Part shown: in pieces, positions 43,957-52,192 of the stretch
Layout: the number at the start of each line of letters is the position of its first letter
Position numbering within the stretch: position 1 is the first letter of the stretch
Assembly: GCF_003843835.1 (NCBI RefSeq)
Contig: NZ_RKQL01000001.1
Span: forward strand, 620,001 to 684,000
DNA: 64,000 bases
Reading direction: 5' to 3'
Source of the DNA: Tibeticola sediminis
GTDB taxonomy: Bacteria > Pseudomonadota > Gammaproteobacteria > Burkholderiales > Burkholderiaceae_C
Position numbers and translations under genes: made by a program
The notes under the pieces: generated by a model
What the model saw: the letters and a program-made list of their open reading frames with translations, nothing else
Databases searched by the model: none
Told to the model about the DNA's origin: nothing

Positions 43957-45253
43957 CCTCGCCATCACCGCACTGCTGGTGCTGTCCCTGTTCGTGATCC
44001 TCGGCAGTGGCGTCTGGATCGGCCTCACGCTGTCGGGGGTGGCGTGGATAGGCATGCAGCTCTTCAGCGCCCGTCCTGCGGGCGACGCCATGGCGGTGAC
44101 CATCTGGGGCGCGGCCTCGAGTTGGACGCTCACCGCCCTCCCGCTCTTCATCTGGATGGGCGAAATTCTCTTTCGCACCCGACTGAGCCAGGACATGTTC
44201 AAGGGGCTCGCGCCCTGGGTACAGGGCCTACCCGGGCGGCTGCTGCACACCAACGTGATTGGCTGCACCATCTTTGCCGCCGTCTCCGGTTCGAGCGCCG
44301 CGACTTGCGCCACCATCGGCAAGATGACGCTGCCGGAACTGCAGCGCCGCGGCTATCCCGAGGCCATGACGGTGGGCACCCTCGCTGGCGCCAGCACGCT
44401 GGGCCTCTTGATTCCGCCGTCCATCATCATGATCGTCTACGGCGTCATGGCCGAGGTGTCGATCTCGCGCCTGTTCATCGCGGGCGTGTTCCCGGGCCTG
44501 CTGCTCGCCGTGCTGTTTTCGGGCTACATCATGGTCTGGGCGCTGCGCCATCCGGAGCAAATTCCGCGCAGCACCGAGCGCCTGAGCCTGGCGCAAAAAA
44601 TCGCCGCGACGCGCAGCCTGCTGCCCGTGGTGCTGCTGATCGCCGGCGTGCTGGGCTCGATTTATGTAGGCATCGCCACCGCGACCGAAGCCGCCGCGGT
44701 CGGGGTCGTCGGGGCGCTCTTGCTCTCGGCGCTACAGGGTTCACTCGACTGGCGCAGCTTTCGCGATGCGCTGATGGGGGCGACACGCCTCTATTGCATG
44801 ATCGCGCTCATTCTGGCGGGCGCCGCGTTTCTGACGCTTTCGATGGGCTATATCGGCCTTCCGCGGCATCTGGCCGCGTGGATCGCCTCGCTTGGACTGA
44901 GCCAGGCGCAGTTGATCGCGGCGCTCGCTGTGTTCTACATCGTCCTGGGCTGCTTCCTCGACGGCATCTCCATGGTCGTGCTCACCATGGGCGTGCTCAT
45001 GCCGACGGTACAGGCCGCTGGCATCGACCCGATCTGGTTCGGCATTTTCGTGGTGTTGGTCGTCGAGATGGCGCAGATCACGCCGCCGGTCGGCTTCAAT
45101 CTCTTCGTGCTGCAGGGCATGACCGGCCGTGAGCTGACCTGGATCGCGCGCGTGACCCTGCCGATGTTCGCGCTCATGGCGCTCGGGCTGACCCTCATCT
45201 ACCTGTTTCCCGGCTTCGTGACCTGGCTGCCGCGGCAAATGATGGCGGGGTGA
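43949..45253 (+). CDS. TRAP transporter large permease (DctM family)
   Basis: A 434-residue protein with about 12 membrane segments that drives uptake with a sodium or proton gradient. The ATG at 43949 (MNDLAITALL) overlaps the small-permease stop. Conserved-looking loops such as SGSSAATCATIGKMTLPE and AGASTLGLLIPPSIIMIVYG (about residues 115-165) are characteristic. With the preceding two genes it makes a complete DctPQM system. Confidence 0.95.
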   Translation: MNDLAITALLVLSLFVILGSGVWIGLTLSGVAWIGMQLFSARPAGDAMAVTIWGAASSWTLTALPLFIWMGEILFRTRLSQDMFKGLAPWVQGLPGRLLHTNVIGCTIFAAVSGSSAATCATIGKMTLPELQRRGYPEAMTVGTLAGASTLGLLIPPSIIMIVYGVMAEVSISRLFIAGVFPGLLLAVLFSGYIMVWALRHPEQIPRSTERLSLAQKIAATRSLLPVVLLIAGVLGSIYVGIATATEAAAVGVVGALLLSALQGSLDWRSFRDALMGATRLYCMIALILAGAAFLTLSMGYIGLPRHLAAWIASLGLSQAQLIAALAVFYIVLGCFLDGISMVVLTMGVLMPTVQAAGIDPIWFGIFVVLVVEMAQITPPVGFNLFVLQGMTGRELTWIARVTLPMFALMALGLTLIYLFPGFVTWLPRQMMAG

Positions 45254-45370
45254 AGGCCGCCCCGGCCGGTGCTCCTCGCAGGCTTGGCCTATGATGCGCC
45301 GCTCGCTCCGCGCAGCCGCACTGTGCTGCGGCTGTGACGCCTCGTCGACATCTCTTTGCATTCACCCCCC

Positions 45371-46357
45371 GTGTTCAAGAACCTGAGCCTCTACCGCTGC
45401 GACGCCGACGCCGCGCGCACCCCTTTGGCCGCACTCGAGGACGCGCTCGAGCCGGCTCGCTTCGCGCCCTGCGCACCCACGCAGGAGAAGGCCGTCGGCT
45501 GGATCGAGCCGCGCGGCCAGGCCCATGGGCCGCTGGTCGAGTCCGTCGCGGGCCAGCGCCTGCTGCGGCTGCGGATCGAAACCCGCGCCGTCCCGGGTGA
45601 CGTGCTGCGGCGGACCGTCGAGGAGCGCGCCCAACACATCGAGCAGACCACCGGACGCAAGCCTGGCCGCAAGGAATTGCGCGACCTGCGCGATGACGTG
45701 CGGCTCGAACTGCTGCCGATGGCCTTCACGAAACAGTCCTCGGTCTGGGTCTGGATCGACCCTGAGACCGGCTTGCTTGCGATCGACAGCACCAGCGGAG
45801 CGCGGCTTGACGACGTCCTCACCGCCCTCTCGCACGCCATGCCCGCCCTCGCGCCGCGCTTGCTGCAAACCGCGCACACACCGCAAGCCGGCATGACCGA
45901 GTGGCTCTCGGCGGCTTCACCCGACGACTGGCCCGGCGCGCTGGCGGTCGAGCGCGAGTGTGAATTGCGCTCCGACGACGAGCAGAAATCCGTCGTCAAG
46001 CTCGTCCGCCTCGACCTCCTCAACGACGAAGTCCGCCAGCATCTCGCGCGGGGGCTGCGACCGACGCGGCTCGCCCTCTCGTGGGATGGGCGCGTGGCCT
46101 TCGTGCTCACCGAGTCGCTGCAACTGCGTCGGGTGCAATTTCTCGAGGGCGTTTTTGACGCCGCGGGCGACATCGACCCGAGCGAACGCTTCGACACCGA
46201 CGTCGCCCTCTCGACCGCCGAGTTGCAGCGCGCCATCGCGGGCTTGGTCGAGGCACTCGGCGGCGAGGTGGCTCCTGGCCAAACACCAGCGCCCATCGAC
46301 GCCCCTGCGGCAGCCGTCGGAACCGCCGCTCCAACGGCTGACGATCCGCCTTTCTGA
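45371..46357 (+). CDS. rdgC: Recombination-associated protein RdgC
   Basis: A 328-residue ring-forming DNA-binding protein that limits RecA-promoted exchange. It starts at GTG 45371, giving the canonical MFKNLSLYR; a TTG 15 bases upstream is in frame but not needed. The region LELLPMAFTKQSSVWVWIDPETG is typical. A TATGAT at 45290-45295 is a possible -10, and an 8-bp hairpin CAGCCGCA/TGCGGCTG lies in its leader (about 45315-45336). The C-terminus has an Ala-Pro-rich tail. Confidence 0.94.
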   Translation: MFKNLSLYRCDADAARTPLAALEDALEPARFAPCAPTQEKAVGWIEPRGQAHGPLVESVAGQRLLRLRIETRAVPGDVLRRTVEERAQHIEQTTGRKPGRKELRDLRDDVRLELLPMAFTKQSSVWVWIDPETGLLAIDSTSGARLDDVLTALSHAMPALAPRLLQTAHTPQAGMTEWLSAASPDDWPGALAVERECELRSDDEQKSVVKLVRLDLLNDEVRQHLARGLRPTRLALSWDGRVAFVLTESLQLRRVQFLEGVFDAAGDIDPSERFDTDVALSTAELQRAIAGLVEALGGEVAPGQTPAPIDAPAAAVGTAAPTADDPPF

Positions 46358-46430
46358 GCCGCGCCTTGCTCCCTTGGGGACCCACGCGCAGCCTTGTCAC
46401 AGCGCAAACGGGTCGAACTCAAGGGTCTTT

Positions 46431-46460
46431 ATTGCGAATCATTCGCATCTCTGTTAAAGT
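46431..46460 (+). promoter_or_regulatory. Fur box overlapping the promoter of the iron ABC operon
   Basis: The palindrome TGCGAATCATTCGCA occupies 46433-46447 within a 19-bp Fur-type site (46431-46449). It overlaps a -35-like TTGCGA (46432-46437) and is followed after 17 bp by TAAAGT (46455-46460). Iron-loaded Fur would block RNA polymerase here, 39 bp before the start codon. Confidence 0.82.
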
Positions 46461-46498
46461 GGGGCCCATTGAAACTTCCCACTGAATGGAGCTTTCCC

Positions 46499-47506
46499 AT
46501 GCGCCGATGGTTCACCACCGCAGCCCTCCTGCTTGCAGCCGCCGCCGGTCAGGCACAGGCGAACGAAGTCGTTGTCTATTCCGCCCGAAACGAGCAATTG
46601 ATCAAGCCGCTGTTCGACGCCTACACCCGCAAGAGCGGCACCACGGTGAAGTTCATCACCGACAACGAAGGGGCGCTGCTCGCCCGCCTCAAAGCCGAAG
46701 GCGATAAAACCCCGGCCGACGTGCTGATGACCGTCGACGCCGGCAATCTGTGGCTGGCCGCCACGGAAGGCGTGCTGCGTCCCACACCCTCCCCCGCGCT
46801 GCGCGCAGCGATCCCCGCCCATCTGCGCGACCCGCAAGATCTATGGTTCGGGCTTTCGGTGCGCGCGCGAACCCTCGTCTACAACACCCGTCGCGTCAAA
46901 CCCCAAGACCTGTCGACCTATGAAGATCTCGCCGACCCCAAGTGGAAAGGTCGTCTGTGCCTGCGCACGTCGAAAAAGGTCTACAACCAGTCGCTGGTCG
47001 CCACGCTGATCAAGGCGCACGGTGAGGAGCGGACCGAGGCCATCGTGCGCGGCTGGGTCGCCAACCTCGCCGCGCCGCCGTTTGCCGACGACACCAAGGC
47101 GATGGAAGCCGTCGCGGCCGGGCAATGTGACGTCACCATCGTCAATACCTATTATTTCGGCCGGCTCTTGGCCAAGCAGCCCGAGCTGCCGCTCGCGATC
47201 TTCTGGCCCAACCAAGCCCCCGGCCTCGCCTACGAGGGCGTGCATGTCAACGTCTCTGGGGCCGGCGTCACCCGCCACGCACCCCATCCTCAAGAGGCCC
47301 AACGGCTGATCGAGTGGCTCGCTTCACCTGAGGCACAAAACCTCTACGCCGACCAGAACCTCGAATACCCGGCCAACCCCGCCGTGCGCCCGGCCCCCGC
47401 CGTCGCCGCGTGGGGAACGTTCAAGCCAAACACCATCAACGTGGCTGAGGCCGGCCGGCTCCAGGCTCGCGCCGTGATGCTGATGGACCGAGCCGGCTAC
47501 AAGTGA
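46499..47506 (+). CDS. fbpA: Ferric-iron ABC transporter, periplasmic binding protein (FutA/FbpA type)
   Basis: A 335-residue binding protein with a signal peptide (1-20, ending AQA). The mature protein starts [18 protein letters not shown] and has the tyrosine pair in [10 protein letters not shown] that coordinates ferric ion in this family. The ATG at 46499 lies 39 bp after the Fur-overlapped promoter. It overlaps the permease gene by 4 bases. FutA or AfuA are equivalent family names; iron is strongly supported by the Fur box. Confidence 0.94.
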   Translation: MRRWFTTAALLLAAAAGQAQANEVVVYSARNEQLIKPLFDAYTRKSGTTVKFITDNEGALLARLKAEGDKTPADVLMTVDAGNLWLAATEGVLRPTPSPALRAAIPAHLRDPQDLWFGLSVRARTLVYNTRRVKPQDLSTYEDLADPKWKGRLCLRTSKKVYNQSLVATLIKAHGEERTEAIVRGWVANLAAPPFADDTKAMEAVAAGQCDVTIVNTYYFGRLLAKQPELPLAIFWPNQAPGLAYEGVHVNVSGAGVTRHAPHPQEAQRLIEWLASPEAQNLYADQNLEYPANPAVRPAPAVAAWGTFKPNTINVAEAGRLQARAVMLMDRAGYK

Positions 47507-49128
47507 GCGTCTTCCACCGAGACAGGCACGCCGGCCAGCGCATCAGGCTGGCCACCTGGGTGTGGGTCACTCCGATCACCCTGCTGACGCTCGCCCCCAT
47601 CTTGGCCCTGCTGGGCGCTTTTGCCCGGCCGGCGCCCGACATTTGGGCACACCTCGGGCGCCATGTGTTGCCCGAGCTCTGGGGGCACACGGCGGCGCTC
47701 GCCCTCGGCGTCGGCGCGGGCGTGCTCGCCGCCGGGGTGCCTGCGGCGGCGCTCACCGCCTTATGCCAGTTCCCTGGGCGCCGCTTTTTCGTTTGGGCGC
47801 TGCTGCTGCCCATGTCCCTGCCAGCCTATGTCGGCGCCTTCGTCTGGATCGGCTGGCTCGATTTCTCGGCGCCACTGCCCACTTGGCTGCGCACACACTT
47901 TGGCATCGCAGCCCCTCCGATCCGCTCCGCAGCCGGTGCGGTGCTGGTGCTGACCCTGGCGCTCTATCCCTATGTCTACCTCAGCGCCTACGCGGCGCTG
48001 CGCGCACAAGGCGTACGGCTGATGGAAGCCGCCCAAACCCTGGGCCACAGCCGACTGCAAGGTTTCGGAAGGGTTGCCCTGCCCATGGCGCTGCCGGCCA
48101 TCTCCGCGGGCTTGCTGCTGGTTTGGATGGAGACGCTCGCCGACTTTGGCACCGTCGCCGCTTTCAACTACAACACCTTCACCACCGCGATTTACAAAAC
48201 CTGGTTTGCTCTGCAATCCATCAATGCCGCCGCTCAGCTGGCGGCCATCCTCATCGCTCTGGCGCTCGCCGCAGCCTTGGGCCAGGCTGCGCTGGTTCGG
48301 CGTCAGGCGCGCATGGGTACGACGCGAATGACGGCTCCGGGGGCCTTGGTGGCGCTGCGCGGCTGGCGCGCCGCGATGGCAAGCATCTACTGCGGCCTGC
48401 TGTGGTTGCTGGCCTTTGCCGCACCGATGGCCCAATTGCTGATCTGGGCCATCCGGGTCATGGCGCAAGACCTGGATGCGCGCTACGTCGGCTTCGCGCT
48501 GCACTCGCTCGCGCTCTCGGCCGCGGGGGCGCTGCTCGTGGTCGGCACGGCGCTGGCCTTGGCCTACGCAGCGCGCCTGCAGACGAGCCCCGCTTTGATC
48601 GTGGCGCAAAGACTAGCCACCATGGGCTACGCGCTGCCGGGCGCCGTGCTGGCGGTCGGGACGGTCTGGTGCCTGACCTGGCTCGACCACCGGATCGCCG
48701 ATGCGCTGGACCTGAACCGTCTGCTGTTGAGCAACACGCTCGCCGCGCTGCTGCTGGCCTACCTGGTGCGCTTCCTGGCGGTCGGCTACGGGCCGATCGA
48801 GGCCGGCCTGCAAGGCATTTCCCGCAGCATGGACGAGGCCGCGCGCATCCTGGGCGAAGGCACCCTCGGCCGCCTGCGGCGTGTGCATCTGCCTTTGCTG
48901 CGCGGAACTCTGGCCACGGCCGCGGCGCTGGCGTTCGTGGACCTGATGAAAGAGCTGCCGATCACGCTGATGACACGCCCATTTGGCTGGGACACACTGG
49001 CGGTGCGCGTGTTCGAAATGACCTCCGAAGGGGAGTGGGAGCGCGCGGCCCTGCCCGCCGTCGCGATTGCCCTCGTCGGCCTGCTCCCGGTTTTCCTCCT
49101 GATCCGACAGACCGATGCTCGACATTGA
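47503..49128 (+). CDS. fbpB: Ferric-iron ABC transporter, fused permease (FbpB type)
   Basis: A 541-residue permease in which two six-helix modules are fused, as in FbpB/SfuB. Each half has an EAA loop: [20 protein letters not shown] (about 170-189) and [20 protein letters not shown] (about 446-465). It uses a GTG start overlapping the binding-protein stop (GTGA). It overlaps the ATPase gene by 14 bases. Confidence 0.94.
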   Translation: MSVFHRDRHAGQRIRLATWVWVTPITLLTLAPILALLGAFARPAPDIWAHLGRHVLPELWGHTAALALGVGAGVLAAGVPAAALTALCQFPGRRFFVWALLLPMSLPAYVGAFVWIGWLDFSAPLPTWLRTHFGIAAPPIRSAAGAVLVLTLALYPYVYLSAYAALRAQGVRLMEAAQTLGHSRLQGFGRVALPMALPAISAGLLLVWMETLADFGTVAAFNYNTFTTAIYKTWFALQSINAAAQLAAILIALALAAALGQAALVRRQARMGTTRMTAPGALVALRGWRAAMASIYCGLLWLLAFAAPMAQLLIWAIRVMAQDLDARYVGFALHSLALSAAGALLVVGTALALAYAARLQTSPALIVAQRLATMGYALPGAVLAVGTVWCLTWLDHRIADALDLNRLLLSNTLAALLLAYLVRFLAVGYGPIEAGLQGISRSMDEAARILGEGTLGRLRRVHLPLLRGTLATAAALAFVDLMKELPITLMTRPFGWDTLAVRVFEMTSEGEWERAALPAVAIALVGLLPVFLLIRQTDARH

Positions 49129-50194
49129 AAACCTGGAACACGCCTACGGCGCAAGCACCGTCCTGCGGGGCCTCAGCCTGCACATCCCGGCGGGCGAGGT
49201 CGGCTGTCTGCTCGGCCCCTCGGGCTGCGGCAAAACCACGGCCTTGCGACTGATTGCAGGCTTCGAGGCGCCGCGCGCCGGACGCATACGGATCGGCGGC
49301 CTCCCGGTGGCCGATGCCCGACCCGGGCAAGAGCCCACCCTCGTCCCGCCTGAACAGCGATTCATCGGCCTCGTGTTTCAAGACTACGCTCTCTTTCCGC
49401 ACCTGAGCGTCGAAGACAACGTCGGCTTCGGTCTGCGACGCTGGGCTCAAGGGGACCACCAGCGGCGCGTCGATGAAATGCTGGCGCTGACCGGGCTCGA
49501 TGCCGTTCGGCGTCAGCGGCCCACGGAGCTCTCGGGCGGGCAACAGCAGCGCGTCGCGCTGGCGCGGGCGCTGGCGCCCCGCCCAAGGCTGCTGCTGCTC
49601 GACGAGCCTTTCTCCAACCTCGACGTGGAATTGCGCGAGCGCTTGTCGCTCGACGTGCGGGAACTGCTGCGGCATGAAAACATCACCGCCTTGCTGGTGA
49701 CACACGACCAGCATGAAGCCTTCGCCATGGCCGACCGCATCGGCGTGATGCACGATGGCCGCTTGGTGCAATGGGGCAGCGCCTACGATCTGTACCACCG
49801 CCCAGCCTCGCGTTTTGTCGCGGACTTCATCGGCCAAGGCGTGTTCCTGCCGGGCGAGGTGCTGAGCGCCGATGCCGTGCAGATCGAACTCGGCGTGCTG
49901 CGCGGCGTCGATGTCGCCCAATGCGATGGCGGCAGTTGCCTGGCGCTGGGTCGAGGCGCCGCCGTCGACGTGCTGCTGCGACCCGACGACATCACCCACG
50001 ACGACGCCAGCCCGATCCAAGCCGAAGTCGTGCGGCGCGCCTTCCGAGGCGCCGAATTCCTCTACACACTCCGGCTCGACAGCGGGCGACAGGTGCTGTG
50101 CCTCGTCCCCTCCCACCACAACCACGCCATCGGCGAACGCATCGGCATCCGACTGGCGGTGGACCATGTCATCGCGTTCGCTCGGCCAGACTAG
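49115..50194 (+). CDS. fbpC: Ferric-iron ABC transporter, ATP-binding protein (FbpC type)
   Basis: A 359-residue ATPase with Walker A GPSGCGKT (about 34-41), signature LSGGQQQR (about 140-147), Walker B LLLLDEP and the switch His in VTHD. The C-terminal 120 residues form the regulatory OB-like domain of FbpC proteins. It completes the iron operon. Its TAG stop shares the palindrome CTAG (50191-50194) with the stop of the convergent gene. Confidence 0.95.
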   Translation: MLDIENLEHAYGASTVLRGLSLHIPAGEVGCLLGPSGCGKTTALRLIAGFEAPRAGRIRIGGLPVADARPGQEPTLVPPEQRFIGLVFQDYALFPHLSVEDNVGFGLRRWAQGDHQRRVDEMLALTGLDAVRRQRPTELSGGQQQRVALARALAPRPRLLLLDEPFSNLDVELRERLSLDVRELLRHENITALLVTHDQHEAFAMADRIGVMHDGRLVQWGSAYDLYHRPASRFVADFIGQGVFLPGEVLSADAVQIELGVLRGVDVAQCDGGSCLALGRGAAVDVLLRPDDITHDDASPIQAEVVRRAFRGAEFLYTLRLDSGRQVLCLVPSHHNHAIGERIGIRLAVDHVIAFARPD

Positions 50195-50484
50195 CCACCC
50201 CCTCGGTGGGTGTAGAGATCGAAGCGCTTCATGAAGCGTGCGCGCTCGGCTTCATCGACCGACTCGAAGCCAAACGCGACCAGCAAAGTCGGCAGATGCA
50301 GCAAGGCGATGCGTCGCGCAGGCCCCTCCTGCCAGCGCAGGGACAGCCGGCCTGTGCCTAGGCTGACGTCGGCAGCGCCCGGGTGCAAAACCCAGGAATG
50401 CTCGCCGATGGCTGCGGGCAACCAGCGCAGCCACTCGGCTTCGGTGCATGCCATTTCGCGGGTAAAGCGCTCAGGCGTGGCCAT
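50191..50484 (-). CDS. Small protein of unknown function in the AOR cluster, C-terminus GGG
   Basis: A 97-residue protein that I do not recognise. It begins MATPERFTREMACTEAEWLRWLP, has a central beta-rich part (RLSLRWQEGPARRIALLHLP, about 47-66), and ends in FMKRFDLYTHRGGG. It is the last gene of the tungsten-type oxidoreductase cluster, 36 bp after the MoaD-like gene and on the same strand, so an accessory role in cofactor or enzyme maturation is an inference. The C-terminal triple glycine recalls MoaD/ThiS proteins but the rest does not obviously have a beta-grasp fold. Codon use and the conserved-looking hydrophobic core support a real gene. Confidence 0.7.
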   Translation of the reverse strand: MATPERFTREMACTEAEWLRWLPAAIGEHSWVLHPGAADVSLGTGRLSLRWQEGPARRIALLHLPTLLVAFGFESVDEAERARFMKRFDLYTHRGGG

Positions 50485-50520
50485 CCGAAAAACGCTCGAG
50501 TGGCAACAGCGGCCGCGTCG

Positions 50521-50775
50521 TCATCCACCCGCAATCGGCGGCCAGATCGCCAGCGCATCGCCTTCGCTGAGGGTTCGCGTCGCACGCTCCTCCGGGGGAA
50601 TGTACACACCGTTGACCAAAACCAAGTGCACGAGTTTCGGCGGCAGGCCCAGGGGCTCGATGACATCGACGATGGTGGCGTCCGGGGCCACGTCCAATTC
50701 CACCTGGTTGTCCCGCCGGGCGTGCGCGGGCAGGTAGTCGGTCAGCGAGGCAAACAGCTTGAGCGTGATGCGCAT
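50521..50775 (-). CDS. MoaD/ThiS family sulfur-carrier protein
   Basis: An 84-residue beta-grasp protein ending in the Gly-Gly required for thiocarboxylate formation (AIWPPIAGG). VHLVLVNGVYIPPEERATRTLSEGD is the typical core. Members linked to AOR genes are thought to serve in synthesis of the tungsten or molybdenum pterin cofactor of the enzyme. It lies 27 bp downstream of the FAD/NAD oxidoreductase gene. A housekeeping MoaD elsewhere in the genome would be a paralogue. Confidence 0.88.
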   Translation of the reverse strand: MRITLKLFASLTDYLPAHARRDNQVELDVAPDATIVDVIEPLGLPPKLVHLVLVNGVYIPPEERATRTLSEGDALAIWPPIAGG

Positions 50776-50802
50776 GGCAGTCGGCGGTTCATGCGCGGCC
50801 GC

Positions 50803-52095
50803 TCAGCGCCGGCGGGTGTCGGCTGCGCCCGACCATTGGCCTTGCCCCTGGGCAGCGGCCAGGTAGGCCTCGGCAAGCAAGGTGGGGTTGCGCAACAGTT
50901 GGTCCTTCCACGCGCCCAGAGGCACCTGCCCTTCGACCAGACCCCGCATCACCCCCACATGCTCGGTCCAGCCGACGCTGTTGCAACCGACCAGCACGTC
51001 GTCCTGGAACTGCAAGCTGAGGTGCCGGTGCGCCGCCGCGTCGGTCAGCTCGACATGCTCGCCCCCGGGGACGCCCTGCCAATTGCCGAAACTCGCTGAG
51101 ATCAAGCCCAAGGTATCGAGCACGTTGATCTGCGTGACGCCTTTGAGCTCGGCCTGTGGCGGCTGCGGGTGACGGGCCATGTTGAGAGCGGCCACCCGTG
51201 CCTGCTCGGCTGCATTGGGCTGGATCGCACTGATGATGGTCTGGCCGCTGACCTTGTCGTAAGCCTCCGCGCAGTCCCCTGCGGCATAGATGCCGGGCAC
51301 ATTGGTCTGCATGTGCTCATCGGTGAGCACTCCTTGCAGACAGGTAATACCCGAATCCGCCAAAAAACCGATCGTCGGCTTGACGCCGGCGGCGCTGATG
51401 AGCAAATCCGCCTCCAGGGTCTGCCCGTTCGAGAGCCGCACGCGCAAGGGCGCACCGGGCTCCACAGCCTCGATGCGGGTGCTGGTGTAGACACGCACGC
51501 CTTTGGATTCGCACCAGTCGCGGATCATGCCGCCTGCGGTCGGCCCCATCATGCGCGGCACCATGCGGTCGCCCATCTCGACGACCGACAGGTCCACGCC
51601 GCGCGCAGCCAGAGCCTCCATGATGATGCAACCGATGAAGCCTGCCCCCAGTTGCAGTACCCGCGCGCCCGGCTGCGCGCGCTTGAGGATCTCCCTCGCA
51701 TCGGCCAGCGTCCAGCAGTGCAGCACGCCTTCCGAGGCTATGCCAGGTACCGGCGGCTGCACCGGCGTGGAGCCGGTGGCTATCAGCAAGGTATCGAAGC
51801 TCAGGACTTGCCCGTTGTCGAAGTTCACCGCTCGCGCTGCGGCGTCGACCCGCACCGCACGTGCCCGCAGGAGCTCGATGCCCAGCGATTCGAAATGGCG
51901 TGGGTCCTTGCGCAGATAGGTGCCCGCCTCGCCGATCTGACCGATCAGGAGGTAGGGAATCGCCATGCGCGAGTACGGCGGCTCGGGCTCGTCGCCCACG
52001 AGCGTGATGCGATCCTGCGCCGGCGCGTGGCGACGCAGGGTTTCGGCGGCAATCACGCCGGCCGGACCACTACCCAGGATGAGATGGTGCGTCAT
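50803..52095 (-). CDS. aorC: FAD/NAD(P)-binding oxidoreductase subunit of the AOR complex
   Basis: A 430-residue flavoprotein related to NADH-rubredoxin and nitrite reductases. It has an FAD motif GSGPAG (about 8-13), a second Rossmann motif LQLGAGFIGC (about 150-159) for NAD(P)H, and the GDCAEAYD FAD-binding segment. In Aromatoleum aromaticum an AOR complex AorABC uses such a subunit to couple aldehyde oxidation to NAD+ reduction; the same role is proposed here from gene order. Start at 52095 (MTHHLILGSGPAG) is set by the FAD motif. The 97 bp upstream separates it from the AOR gene. Confidence 0.88.
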   Translation of the reverse strand: MTHHLILGSGPAGVIAAETLRRHAPAQDRITLVGDEPEPPYSRMAIPYLLIGQIGEAGTYLRKDPRHFESLGIELLRARAVRVDAAARAVNFDNGQVLSFDTLLIATGSTPVQPPVPGIASEGVLHCWTLADAREILKRAQPGARVLQLGAGFIGCIIMEALAARGVDLSVVEMGDRMVPRMMGPTAGGMIRDWCESKGVRVYTSTRIEAVEPGAPLRVRLSNGQTLEADLLISAAGVKPTIGFLADSGITCLQGVLTDEHMQTNVPGIYAAGDCAEAYDKVSGQTIISAIQPNAAEQARVAALNMARHPQPPQAELKGVTQINVLDTLGLISASFGNWQGVPGGEHVELTDAAAHRHLSLQFQDDVLVGCNSVGWTEHVGVMRGLVEGQVPLGAWKDQLLRNPTLLAEAYLAAAQGQGQWSGAADTRRR

Positions 52096-52192
52096 AGAGA
52101 AATCCGTCCCGGTTCGATTGGAAGGGAAGAAAAAAAGGGGCGAGACTCGCGCCCCGCCCCCCCTGTGAAGCCATCGTGTGCGGATGCGCGAG

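Noticed and set aside
45315-45336. CAGCCGCA/TGCGGCTG hairpin before rdgC considered a terminator of the TRAP operon
   Set aside because: No T-run follows; it is noted only as a leader structure.
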